From: Campylobacter showae
Lineage (GTDB): Bacteria; Campylobacterota; Campylobacteria; Campylobacterales; Campylobacteraceae
Length of the DNA stretch: 64,000 nt
Assembly: GCF_004803815.1 (NCBI RefSeq)
Contig: NZ_CP012544.1
Span: forward strand, 434,001 to 498,000
Direction of reading: 5' to 3'
The notes under the pieces are model-generated. The model did no database searches and was not told where the DNA came from. It saw only the letters and a list, made by a program, of their open reading frames with translations. Positions 16,205 through 24,673 of this stretch are shown here, piece by piece; position 1 is the first letter of the stretch; each line of letters starts with the position of its first letter. A program made the position numbers and the translations under genes.

Positions 16205-19200
16205 ATGACCCCAGATACTTCAGAAAATAAGATCCAGCAAAACAGCATAAATTTACTTCAAAGCTTGGGCTATAAATTTATAAGCAGGGAGGAAAATTTA
16301 AGGCTTCGTGGCGGTAAATCAAGCGAGGTTTTGTTTAGGGAAATTTTAACCCAAAAGCTTGGCGAGATAAACGGCTACGAGTATAAGGGCAAGAGGTATA
16401 AATTTAGCCAAAGTAATGTCTTAAAAGCGGTCGATGAGCTAGCTGGGGTATCTTTAAACGAAGGGCTAATGGTCGCAAATGAAAGGATCACAAATTTACT
16501 CTTGCTTGGCACTAGTTTAGAAGAAAATTTAGAAGATGAGACAAAAAGGAGCTTCTCTTTTAAATTTATAGACTTTGAAAATTTACAAAACAACGATTTT
16601 TATGTAACGGAAGAATTTGAAGTAAGCAGAGTAAGCCAGAGCGACGCACAAAAGCACAGAAGGCCTGATCTCGTGCTTTTTATAAACGGCATACCAATAG
16701 TCGTGATCGAGCTTAAAAAATCAAGCGTGAGCTTTGAAAACGGCATAAAGCAGCTTGAAAAAGAGCAGGGCAAAGATGAGATAGCGCACCTTTTTAAATA
16801 CATCCAGCTAACCATCGCGGCAAATGGAAGTGGGGCAAGATACGGCACTACTGGTACGCCGTTTAAATTTTATAGCGTGTGGAAAGAGCAGGACGAAGCC
16901 AAGGCAAAAGAGAGCTTAAAAAGCGTGATAAATGGTAGAGAGGTAAGCGCGCTTGATATGACGCTCTTTGCGCTACTATCTAAAGATAGGCTGCTAAGGC
17001 TAGTTAGGCACTATATAGTGTTTGATAAAAGGATGAAAAAAGTTTGCAGATATCAGCAGTTCTTCGCTATCGAAGAGACGCTAAAGAGGGTATCGGCGAA
17101 AAAAGACGGAGCAAGAGCGGGCGGACTCATCTGGCACACGCAAGGAAGCGGCAAGTCGCTCACGATGGTGATGCTAACAAAGCTTTTAAAGCAAATTTAC
17201 ATAAACTCAAAGATCATCGTCGTAACTGACAGGATAGATCTAGATGGACAGATACACGAGACTTTTGAAAATACGGACATGAAAGCAGGGCGAGCAAGTA
17301 GCGGAAGCGATCTGATAGAAAAGCTACAAAGCGGCATTAGCGTGATAACTACGCTCGTGCATAAATTTGAAAAGGTGAAAAATCAAAAGGTAGTGATAAG
17401 AGATGGCGATATATTTGTGCTAGTGGATGAGAGCCACCGCACGCAAGGCGGAGATTTACATAAGGCTATGAAAAAAGCGCTGCCTCTTGCTTGTTATATA
17501 GGATTTACCGGCACGCCGCTTTTAAAGCGTGAGAAAAACAGCTTTGCTAAATTTGGCGGAGAAATTCATAGATATACGATAGATGACGCGGTAAAAGACG
17601 GAGCTGTGTTGCCACTACTTTACGAGGGGCGATATGTGGGTCAAGAGGTGCTAGACCCTGAGGGGCTAACTAGGAAATTTGACCTCATATCAAGAGAGCT
17701 TGGCGATGAAGCTAAGAGGGACTTGCAGCAAAAGTGGGCAAGGTTTGAGCGTGTGGCATCAAGCGAGCAAAGGCTAGAGCTAATAGCGGTTGATATAAAT
17801 GAGCATTTTAAAAAGAGTTTAAAGATGGCAAAAGGCGGTTTTAAGGCGATGCTAGCAACGCAAAGAAAATATGACGCCATAAAATATTATGAGATATTTG
17901 AAGAATTTGGAGAGATAAAAAGTGCTTATGTGATATCAAGTAACGAGCATGAGGAGCTTGAGGGCGGACATAAAGAGTATGTCGCAAAAGCGTGGCAAGA
18001 GACTATAAGGGGCTACGGCAGCGAGGAAGAGTATCTAAAGCATGTGAAGGATGAATTTATTTATGGCGACGAGATAGACTTGCTTATTGTTGTGGATAAG
18101 CTTTTAACGGGATTTGACGCACCGAGAGCAAGCACGCTTTATATAGATAAACAGCTAAAAGAGCACAATTTGCTCCAAGCAATAGCTAGAGTAAATAGGC
18201 TTTATGACGGGAAAGACTACGGCTACATTATTGATTATAGAGGGCTTTTAGGCGAGCTTGATCAGGCGCTTACTAGCTATGCTTCGCTAAGTGGCTTTGA
18301 CCCAGAAGATATAACTGGAGCCGTGATAGATGTAAGAAGCGAGATAATAAAGGCAAAGACTTACTATACTCATCTGGACGATCTTTTTAGCAGTGTGAAA
18401 TTTAAAGACGATCTAGAAAGCTACGTGGCGGTTTTAGAGGACGTGCAAAAACGAGATGACTTTAAAGAGTGGCTATCACAGTTTGCTAGGGCGTTTAAAC
18501 TAGCGCTTTCAAGTGAGAAAATTTATGACATATTAAGCGAAGAGGAGATCAAAGCTTATAAGCAGAGGGTTAAATTTTATAACGAGCTAAGAAAGGCGGT
18601 ACAGCTAAGATATCACGAGGCTTGTGACTTTGGCAAATACGAAGCGCAGATGCAAAAGCTGCTCGATACTTACGTAAATGCACAAGGGGTCAATGAGCTT
18701 ACGAAGCTTGTAAATATCTTTGAGACGGAATTTGACGATGAGGTGCAAAGGGTAGAGGGCAAAAACGCAAAGGCTGATACGATTATCAGCGCCGTAAGTG
18801 CGGTGGTAAAAGAGAAAATGGACTCAAATCCAGCATTTTATAAATCAATAGCGCAGCAGATACAAGACATCATCGACGAGTATAAAGCAAAAAGGCTAAG
18901 TGAGGAAGAAAAACTTGCCAAAGCAAAACTACTAAAAGACCTAATAACTGGTGCTTTAAAGCCAAATGAAGACAGGTATCCAAAAGAATTTAATGGTAAG
19001 AAAATTTTATTTGCTATTTATGATAATTTGCTTGACATTTTGGCAGATGTGGAGCTTGTGGATGTTGAGGTAGTTGCTAAAAATTTGAGCGTGAAATTTT
19101 ATGAAATTTATGAAGAAGCCTCTAAAAAACCAGAATGGCACAAAAATATGGACGTGGAAAACGAGATAACAAGCGCGATGGAAGACGCTCTTTGGGACGT

Positions 19201-19288
19201 AGAGGATGAATACGGTGTTTCTATCGATGATAAAGAGAAAATTTATCAAACTATCCGTGGTATAGGGATAAGCTTTTATGCAAAGTGA
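16205..19288 (+). CDS. hsdR: Type I restriction endonuclease/translocase subunit
   Basis: 1027 residues. An N-terminal PD-(D/E)xK nuclease is seen as RPDLVLFINGIPIVVIELKK near residues 150-175. A superfamily 2 helicase motor follows: Walker A TQGSGKS near 312, DESH box near 410, motif III FTGTP near 435, and motif VI QAIARVNR near 655. The C-terminal third is helical and docks to HsdM. Full length with no frame break, so restriction is probably active. Its 3' end overlaps the metallopeptidase gene by 11 bases. Confidence 0.96.
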   Translation: MTPDTSENKIQQNSINLLQSLGYKFISREENLRLRGGKSSEVLFREILTQKLGEINGYEYKGKRYKFSQSNVLKAVDELAGVSLNEGLMVANERITNLLLLGTSLEENLEDETKRSFSFKFIDFENLQNNDFYVTEEFEVSRVSQSDAQKHRRPDLVLFINGIPIVVIELKKSSVSFENGIKQLEKEQGKDEIAHLFKYIQLTIAANGSGARYGTTGTPFKFYSVWKEQDEAKAKESLKSVINGREVSALDMTLFALLSKDRLLRLVRHYIVFDKRMKKVCRYQQFFAIEETLKRVSAKKDGARAGGLIWHTQGSGKSLTMVMLTKLLKQIYINSKIIVVTDRIDLDGQIHETFENTDMKAGRASSGSDLIEKLQSGISVITTLVHKFEKVKNQKVVIRDGDIFVLVDESHRTQGGDLHKAMKKALPLACYIGFTGTPLLKREKNSFAKFGGEIHRYTIDDAVKDGAVLPLLYEGRYVGQEVLDPEGLTRKFDLISRELGDEAKRDLQQKWARFERVASSEQRLELIAVDINEHFKKSLKMAKGGFKAMLATQRKYDAIKYYEIFEEFGEIKSAYVISSNEHEELEGGHKEYVAKAWQETIRGYGSEEEYLKHVKDEFIYGDEIDLLIVVDKLLTGFDAPRASTLYIDKQLKEHNLLQAIARVNRLYDGKDYGYIIDYRGLLGELDQALTSYASLSGFDPEDITGAVIDVRSEIIKAKTYYTHLDDLFSSVKFKDDLESYVAVLEDVQKRDDFKEWLSQFARAFKLALSSEKIYDILSEEEIKAYKQRVKFYNELRKAVQLRYHEACDFGKYEAQMQKLLDTYVNAQGVNELTKLVNIFETEFDDEVQRVEGKNAKADTIISAVSAVVKEKMDSNPAFYKSIAQQIQDIIDEYKAKRLSEEEKLAKAKLLKDLITGALKPNEDRYPKEFNGKKILFAIYDNLLDILADVELVDVEVVAKNLSVKFYEIYEEASKKPEWHKNMDVENEITSAMEDALWDVEDEYGVSIDDKEKIYQTIRGIGISFYAK

Positions 19289-19943
19289 CGTAAAAATCAT
19301 CAAAAAAGATGTAAAAAATATCACTTTAAAAGTTAGGCCAAACGGCGAAGCGATACTAACTGCGCCAAATTCGGCAAACGATGAGCATATAAAATTTATC
19401 ATGCAAAAAAGAGCCCAGTGGATATCGCAAAAACGGGCGTTTTTTGCTTCGTTTAAGACGCCGCAAAAAGAGTATGTAAGCGGCGAGGATTTTAGATATC
19501 TTGGGCGAAGTTACCGGCTAAAAGTGGTGCAGTCTAAGGAGGAGTGCGTAAAGCTTCAAAGGGGTTATCTAGAGCTATTTGTAAAAGATAAAAGCGACCT
19601 AAAGCGAAAAGAAAATTTGATTTATGAGTGGTATCATGAAAAGGCGATGCTATATTTTTTTAACATCTTGCAAGAGTTTAACAAGATAGTAAAGCAAGAT
19701 ATCAAAAGCGTAAAAATAAGGCAGATGAAAACAAGATGGGGAAGCTGCAATCCATATAAATCATATATAAATTTAAACATAGAGCTTATAAAAAAGCCAA
19801 AGGCGTGTATCGAGTATGTCGTATTTCACGAGCTAGCTCACTTGCTGTATCTCGACCACTCAAAGAAATTTTATGACTATCTGACGCTTTATATGCCCGA
19901 CTGGCAAAAACGCAAGGAAATTTTAGATAGAGCCGTGTCGTAA
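19278..19943 (+). CDS. YgjP-like zinc metallopeptidase (DUF45/M48-related)
   Basis: 221 residues with a zinc site HELAH near residue 184 and the family motif RWGSCNPYKSYINLN before it. Genes of this family often follow hsdR in type I loci; the reason is unknown. It overlaps hsdR by 11 bases, so it is translationally coupled to the operon. The ORF is complete. Confidence 0.88.
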   Translation: MQSDVKIIKKDVKNITLKVRPNGEAILTAPNSANDEHIKFIMQKRAQWISQKRAFFASFKTPQKEYVSGEDFRYLGRSYRLKVVQSKEECVKLQRGYLELFVKDKSDLKRKENLIYEWYHEKAMLYFFNILQEFNKIVKQDIKSVKIRQMKTRWGSCNPYKSYINLNIELIKKPKACIEYVVFHELAHLLYLDHSKKFYDYLTLYMPDWQKRKEILDRAVS

Positions 19944-20128
19944 AATATTTTTGAGACTCGAGTTTTCTAAAAAAGCGTAAGAAATATGATTTTGCCGAGC
20001 GGTTAAGTTTTTAGAAAAATCGCGCAGGTAAAGCCCTCCGCGCTCCAGTGCCTAAAAGCACAGTCGTACGGAGATCGCTCTAAAAAGGGCGATTCCGCTT
20101 AAAATTCGACTCTATTTATATAATAAAA
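19944..20128. other. Intergenic stretch with two adjacent hairpins
   Basis: No gene is visible. Two neighbouring stem-loops are present: 20036-20073 (outer CTCCG/CGGAG, inner GTGC-CTAAAA-GCAC) and 20074-20093 (ATCGCTCT-AAAA-AGGGCGAT, one G-T pair). They could be a structured RNA or the end of the RM transcript. The IS target site is at the right end. Confidence 0.4.
20121..20128 (+). repeat. IS target-site duplication, left copy
   Basis: TAATAAAA, identical to the copy at 21011-21018 on the other side of the element. Confidence 0.9.
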
Positions 20129-20313
20129 GGCTCAACGGAACTTAATACAAATACAAGGAGCATTAAGTTACGATGAGTTCGATGAAAAATAAATATATAG
20201 TCCGTTCCCGAATTTCGGAAAAGAAATTTAGAGAAATTCTATGGTATTTCTCAGCCGATATAGAAGCTGTAAAAATAGCAGAATTTACTGATATCTCAGA
20301 AAAAACAATCAAC

Positions 20314-20336
20314 CTTGCGCTTGCACTCTCTTTGAG
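20314..20336 (+). repeat. 23-bp insertion unit, copy A
   Basis: Starts CTTGCGCTTGCACTC, ends TCTTTGAG; inserted between transposase codons AAC and AAA. Differs from copies B and C at one position (C for T at base 5). Contains the small dyad GC-rich core GCTTGC. Confidence 0.85.
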
Positions 20337-20484
20337 AAAATAACTAAAAATATCAGAATTTTGATGTCTAAAGAGTGTGAGAAGATATCTAAGTTTTCAG
20401 GTGAAATTTCCAGCTCGCAAGCTCGCCTAGAAGCTCCGCTTTGAAATAGATGAAAGTTACTTTGGATCTAAAAGAGTAAGAGGT

Positions 20485-20507
20485 CTTGTGCTTGCACTCT
20501 CTTTGAG
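20485..20507 (+). repeat. 23-bp insertion unit, copy B
   Basis: Starts CTTGTGCTTGCACTC, ends TCTTTGAG; inserted between codons GGT and AAA. Contains the dyad GTGC-TT-GCAC. Confidence 0.85.
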
Positions 20508-20633
20508 AAAAGAGGTAGAGGAGCAGCAAATAAAACACCAGTGTTCGGAATGCTAAAGCGTGACGGTAAAGTCTATACCCAAATAGTTAAAAACTGCTCT
20601 GCAAATGAACTGATACCGATATTATCGGAGTTT

Positions 20634-20656
20634 CTCAAAGAGAGTGCAAGCACAAG
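20634..20656 (-). repeat. 23-bp insertion unit, copy C (inverted)
   Basis: Exact reverse complement of copy B. On its own strand it too is followed directly by AAA, as are copies A and B. Confidence 0.85.
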
Positions 20657-21010
20657 AGTGAATTAGACGAGAGTGTGATTTATTCTGATTGCTGGAAAGC
20701 TTATGACGGATTGGTTGATTACGCAGCCTTGGCTCACTACAGAGTGAAGCACTCTAAAAATGAATTCGCTAATGGTAAAAATCATATAAACGGTATAGAA
20801 AACTTTTAGCTGCGACTTCGTCTTGCTACTGTAAACAGACGGGGATATGCTAAACATAGACTAGCTAAATTTAAAGGGATAAAGAAAGAAAATTTCTTGC
20901 TTCATTTAAAAGAATGTGAATTTAGATACAATAACAGTAAAGATACGAAGGAGTTCTATCATATTCTACTAAAGATGATAATAGAGAATCCGCTTAAGTT
21001 CCGTTGAGCC

Positions 21011-21018
21011 TAATAAAA
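21011..21018 (+). repeat. IS target-site duplication, right copy
   Basis: TAATAAAA, identical to 20121-20128. Confidence 0.9.
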
Positions 21019-21071
21019 TCTATTTTAAAATTTCTTTAGCTATACTTTACAAAATCATTTAAAGGCGAAAA

Positions 21072-22127
21072 ATGTTTAAAAAAATCATGTTGTTTTTCTT
21101 TGCGTTTTTGGGCTTTTGCTTTGCGATGACGCCTGAGCAGATCAAGGACTACATCGCCCAAAATAGCGAAAACATAGAGCAGCTGCAAGGCACTCCGTCT
21201 AAAATTTACGCCAGCTCGCCGCCGCTTTTATATATGCTCTACGCGCTTGATCCCGCTAAAATCAGCGGTACGAATTTCGAGTGGAACGACTACGAGCGGC
21301 CCTACGTCAAAAAAGAGGTGCAAGAGCAGCCCGTCGTGGGCGGCTTTTTCGGTCAGGGTAAAATTCCAAACGTCGAGATGCTGCTACGCCTAAATCCCGA
21401 TCTCATCCTCGTAAACGCAAGCTCGCGCAACACCAAAAAGATGAGCGAGGTTTTCGGCTCTATCAAAAAACCGATGCTCTATCTAAGCGCGACGAAGCTC
21501 GAGGATTATCTGGACGGGTTTGAAATTTTAGGCGAAGTGACGGGTAAACAGGAGCGCGCCGCACGTCTCATAAACTATGCGAAAGAGTCGCTAAATTTGA
21601 CCGCGCAGATCGAGGAATACATCAAGAAAAACAACCTGCAAAAGGTGAAAATTTACTACGCGCAAGGCGGCGACGGGCTAGCCACCGAGTGCGAGGGCTC
21701 GTGGCACGCGACGCTCATCGAGCGAGCCGGCGCACAGAACGTGCATAAGTGCAGCGAGGATCCAAACGCCAAATCCTTCGGGCGCGTAAAGATCAGCTTC
21801 GAACAGCTCGTTAAATACGACCCCGACGTCATCCTCATCTACGAAAAAGAGCTGTTTGATAAAATTTACGGCGATCCGAAGTGGCAGCTGCTGGGCGCGG
21901 TGAAAAACAAAAAGGCCTACTACATCCCGCGCGAGCCTTTTTCGTGGTTTGACCGCCCGCCTTCGTTTATGAGGTTTTTGGGGTTAAAATGGCTGGTAAA
22001 TTTAATCTACCCCGAAGCGTTTAAATTTGACATGGTCCGCGAGACGCGCGAGTTTTACAAGCTATTTTTGGACCTTGAGCTTACAGACGCGCAAATTTAT
22101 AAAATTTTAGGACGGGGTGCGGAGTGA
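21072..22127 (+). CDS. Periplasmic substrate-binding protein of an iron/metal-chelate ABC transporter
   Basis: 351 residues, class III (FecB/FhuD/TroA-like) binding protein with a Sec signal (MFKKIMLFFFAFLGFCFA). Visible family features are GKIPNVEMLLRLNPDLILV, the lobe-linking helix after DGFEILGEVTGKQERAARLINY, and QLVKYDPDVILIYEK. The substrate is probably a metal chelate, haem or cobalamin-like ligand. The gene is intact, but its permease and ATPase partners directly downstream are deleted or broken, so it is probably an orphan. It starts 62 bases after the insertion sequence. Confidence 0.85.
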   Translation: MFKKIMLFFFAFLGFCFAMTPEQIKDYIAQNSENIEQLQGTPSKIYASSPPLLYMLYALDPAKISGTNFEWNDYERPYVKKEVQEQPVVGGFFGQGKIPNVEMLLRLNPDLILVNASSRNTKKMSEVFGSIKKPMLYLSATKLEDYLDGFEILGEVTGKQERAARLINYAKESLNLTAQIEEYIKKNNLQKVKIYYAQGGDGLATECEGSWHATLIERAGAQNVHKCSEDPNAKSFGRVKISFEQLVKYDPDVILIYEKELFDKIYGDPKWQLLGAVKNKKAYYIPREPFSWFDRPPSFMRFLGLKWLVNLIYPEAFKFDMVRETREFYKLFLDLELTDAQIYKILGRGAE

Positions 22128-22137
22128 GTAAAGAAAA

Positions 22138-22340
22138 ATGAGTAAAAAGGCGTTTGCATTTTTAGCCCTACTGCTGGCGCTTTGCGTCGCAGGTTCGCTG
22201 CTGCTTGGCAAATACGGCTTTGGCGCAGAGGACTACGCGCGCTACGTCACGGCGCTGTTGCGGGGCGAAAGCTTAAAAGATTTCGAGGTCATGCACACGC
22301 TCTTGCTCGAGATCCGCCTGCCGCGCATACTTGCGTGCGC
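22138..22340 (+). pseudogene. Truncated FecCD-type permease (N-terminus only)
   Basis: Starts like a normal FecCD permease: hydrophobic TM1 (AFAFLALLLALCVAGSLLLGKYGF) and the family motif TLLLEIRLPRIL near residue 60, where the rest of the roughly 330-residue protein should follow. Within about ten codons the sequence switches to the interior of an ATPase gene in another frame. About 270 permease residues are missing, so the protein cannot be functional. The junction is near 22335-22345. Confidence 0.8.
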
Positions 22341-22880
22341 GACTACGGCAAACGCGAGCTCGCATCCCTCGTCGCCTACGTGCCGCAGACACACGCGCCG
22401 TCGTATGACTACAGCGTCTTTGACGTCGCTCTGATGGGCGCGCTGTGCAGGACGCCGCTGTTTTCTAGCTTTAGCGCGGCGGATAAAAAGCTAGCCGAGC
22501 AGGCGCTGGAAAAGATGGGCATCGCGCATCTAAAAAATGCGTCCTACACAAAGGTCAGCGGCGGCGAGCGGCAGCTGGCGTACATCGCGCGCACGCTGGT
22601 TCAGGGCGCGAAAGTGATCTTTATGGACGAGCCTACAAACGGGCTGGACTTTGGCAATCAAATCAAATTGCTCGAGATGATAAAGGCGCTGGGGGATGAG
22701 GGATACACCTTCGTACAGACGACGCACTACCCGCGTCACGCGAAGTTCGTTTCAAATTTGACGCTATTTATAAAGGATGGCGAAATTTTAGCCTTTGGGC
22801 GCAGCGAGCAGCTCATAAACGCCGAAAATATCGATAAAATATACGGCATAAACTACGAAAGATACGAGGATAGATTATGA
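22341..22880 (+). pseudogene. Truncated ABC ATPase lacking Walker A
   Basis: The frame carries the middle and end of an iron-chelate-type ATPase: KRELASLVAYVPQ (Q-loop), VSGGERQLAYIARTL (signature), VIFMDEPTNGLDFGNQ (Walker B and D-loop), and TTHYPRHAKFVSN (H-loop). The first 70 or so residues, including Walker A, are gone because of the same deletion that removed most of the permease. Without a P-loop it cannot hydrolyse ATP. Confidence 0.82.
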
Positions 22881-23654
22881 TTTTACCTTCAAACTACGAC
22901 GAGATCGACTTTGACGCGCTTTATAAGGCGCAAAAGGCAAGAAGCTCGTTTGGTAAAAAATTTGCCGCGGATTGGGACAAAAAGGCGCCCAGCTTCAACG
23001 AGGGCGTGATGAAAAGCGTCTACGCGCAAGAATTTATAGATAAGGTCGATTTTACGGGCGTTTCTACGTTGCTTGATTTTGCTTGCGGCGAAAAAAGCGG
23101 ATCAAATTTGCGGCTACGACTTTTCGCCTAAGATGCTAGAGTTTGCCAGGCAAAACGCTCAAATTTACGGCGTAAAAAACGTTAAATTTGCGCAAAAAGC
23201 CTTTGAGGACGACTGGTCGGACGTGCCCGCGTGCGACGTGGTTTTTGCCTCGCGCTGCCTTGAGGTGGGCGATCTAAAAACCGCACTTAACAAGCTTCTT
23301 TCAAAGACCAAAAAATCGCTTTATATCACATTTAAGGTCGGCGGAAGCTTCGTGGATGACGAGATTTTGGATGCGATAGGGCGCAAGATAGAGCAAAAGC
23401 CCGACTTCGTCTATCTTTTAAACATCTTGTTTCAAATGGGCTATTTGCCAAGCCTAAGCTACATAAAAGCTAAGTGCCATGCGGGCCCGGAAACAAGCGC
23501 GCAGGAGCTCATACAAAAGACGCGCTGGGGGCTTGGCGGCGAGCTAAGCGAAACGGAGGAGGCGCGGCTAGCGGAGTATTTTAACAGCGGTAAATACAAA
23601 CCGAGGCAAGAATTTATGCACTGGGCGTTCGTGCAGGTAGATAAAAACGGTTAA
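22877..23654 (+). pseudogene. SAM-dependent methyltransferase with internal frameshift deletion
   Basis: The N-terminal part (MILPSNYDEIDFDALYKAQ..., ending at the SAM motif LLDFACG near 23088) and the rest (KKADQICGYDFSPKMLEFARQNA..., to 23654) lie in different frames. About nine residues after the motif I glycines appear to be missing, consistent with a small deletion near 23088-23098. The remaining 190 residues are otherwise intact. It overlaps the ATPase remnant by four bases and was part of the same metal-uptake operon; the methylated substrate is unknown. Confidence 0.78.
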
Positions 23655-23755
23655 ATTTGGTTTTTGATTAAGTAAGATAAATTGGGATCAAATTTAAATC
23701 AGCAAAGCCGCTCCGCCTTGCTAGTTAAGTTAGTAAATTTGAGTTAGCAAATTTG

Positions 23756-23789
23756 AAATAGCGAGCATTAATTAAAACGCTCGCTATTT
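23756..23789. terminator. Hairpin between methyltransferase remnant and mop
   Basis: Perfect 11-bp stem AAATAGCGAGC / GCTCGCTATTT with a 12-base loop, nine bases beyond the reverse-strand stop of mop. It could terminate both convergent transcripts. Confidence 0.65.
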
Positions 23790-23796
23790 AAAGAAA

Positions 23797-24216
23797 TTAA
23801 GCACCTATAATGATGTGGCTAGCTTTGATTATAGCCGTTACTTCATCGCCTGCTTTTAGAGCTAGGTTTTTAGCAGACTCGTTAGTGATGATAGCGCTTA
23901 GCTTATCGCCACCTGCTATCTCGATATCTACTTCAGCGTTTACCGCACCCTCTACTACTTTTACTACCTTACCTTTTAGTTGGTTAGTAGCGCTTAGCTT
24001 TAGACCATTCTCGCCTTTAGCTACTATGATATAAGAAGCTTTAAATAGATAAACTACCTTTTTACCTGCTACTAGATCTAGAGCCTTTTGGCTATCTACG
24101 GTTACGGTTGCTTTTACAGTTTCTCCGCCTTGCAACTTTGCTACTACTAGAGAGTTTACCGCTCCCTCTCTTACCTCTGTGATTTGAGCTGACAGTTGAT
24201 TTCTTGCGCTAAACAT
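23797..24216 (-). CDS. mop: Molybdate/molybdopterin-binding protein with two Mop (TOBE) domains
   Basis: 139 residues made of two Mop-type domains, residues 4-68 and 74-138, each starting SA[RT]NQL and ending A.HII or A.YII. Such di-Mop proteins bind molybdate or tungstate as oligomers and store or buffer it. Each half contains the usual EGAVN motif. It lies divergent from fdhD at the left end of the Mo/W region. The gene is clean and well conserved in appearance. Confidence 0.93.
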   Translation of the reverse strand: MFSARNQLSAQITEVREGAVNSLVVAKLQGGETVKATVTVDSQKALDLVAGKKVVYLFKASYIIVAKGENGLKLSATNQLKGKVVKVVEGAVNAEVDIEIAGGDKLSAIITNESAKNLALKAGDEVTAIIKASHIIIGA

Positions 24217-24673
24217 TGCGTTTTCCTTTGTGATTAAATTTGATTTCGTATTAAAATCTGAGCGAATATTAACAACTTAAACTTTTATAAAACTTAAAAA
24301 ACGAATATGCAAAATTCTAACTTTGTCACTAAAATATTCTACATTAACGATTATCGGAATTTTAGGTATTTTGATAAATGAAGTAGAAAAATTTAATTTC
24401 GTAAATTGGAATTCGGGGCAAATATTTTTTGAGTTAAATGCGGAAAGAAAAAGTCAAATTTAGACTAAACTAGTAGTGAAGCTTTTTGTGGCGGTTACGG
24501 AAATTTTGTATTTAAGATATATGCTAAATTCGCATATATAAATCATCATCAGATACCGATAAAATCGCACTAAAAATAGTTTAAGTTTTTGCTTGATTTA
24601 AGCAATAATTCACTACAATCAAATCTTAAATTTAGATTTTCAAGCTATCATTTCGCAAAAATTAAGGAAAATC
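24217..24673. other. Divergent mop-fdhD intergenic region
   Basis: 457 bp, AT-rich, no gene visible on either strand. It holds the palindrome at 24517-24539 (listed separately) and presumably the promoters of both flanking genes; a TTGATT...TACAAT pair (24593-24619, spacer 15) is a weak candidate for fdhD. Confidence 0.6.
24517..24539. promoter_or_regulatory. Mo/W-regulon palindrome ATATATGC-N7-GCATATAT
   Basis: Perfect 8-bp arms around TAAATTC, between mop and fdhD. The same ATATGC-N7-GCATAT design recurs before fdhA, fdhF and, imperfectly, tupA/tupB. The ModE-like regulator encoded 900 bases downstream is the likely binder (inference). Confidence 0.75.

Larger units (their letters stand above)
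20173..21007 (+). pseudogene. ISXO2-like transposase broken by five short insertions
   Basis: Read in pieces, this encodes a complete transposase: ISEKKFREILWYF, EIDESYFGSKRVRG, KRGRGAANKTPVFGMLKR, DESVIYSDCWKAYDGL, HYRVKHSKNEFANG, NHINGIENF and HLKECEFRYNN. Five insertions interrupt it: 20314-20336 (23 bp), about 20409-20442 (34 bp), 20485-20507 (23 bp), 20634-20656 (23 bp, inverted) and 20808-20840 (33 bp). Removing exactly these 136 bases from 835 leaves 699, or 233 codons, one continuous frame. No other lesion is visible, which is remarkable. Boundaries of the 34- and 33-bp insertions were placed by recalled family similarity and could shift by a base or two. Confidence 0.85.
20129..21010 (+). 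mobile_element. IS1595-superfamily (IS1016-like) insertion sequence, transposase interrupted
   Basis: 882-bp element with 17-bp perfect terminal inverted repeats (GGCTCAACGGAACTTAA at 20129-20145 and its reverse complement at 20994-21010) and a perfect 8-bp target duplication TAATAAAA (20121-20128 and 21011-21018). Perfect ends and target duplication imply a fairly recent insertion. The encoded protein is an ISXO2-like DDE transposase, and 8-bp duplications are usual for this family. Without the five internal short insertions the element would be 746 bp, near the usual size. Confidence 0.9.

Noticed and set aside
19994-20070. tRNA-like A-box GCCGAGCGGTTAAG
   Set aside because: No matching acceptor stem, anticodon arm or T-loop could be folded around it.
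20314-20336. Translational bypass element as explanation of the 23-bp insertions
   Set aside because: The codon before each insertion does not match the last triplet inside it, as a take-off/landing pair would require; so bypassing is not supported by sequence.
11382-21060. Attachment-site duplication of the tRNA-Asn 3' end at the right side of the RM island
   Set aside because: I read the right flank to 21060 and saw no copy of the GGTTCGAATCC or ATCCGGAGCCA stretches.
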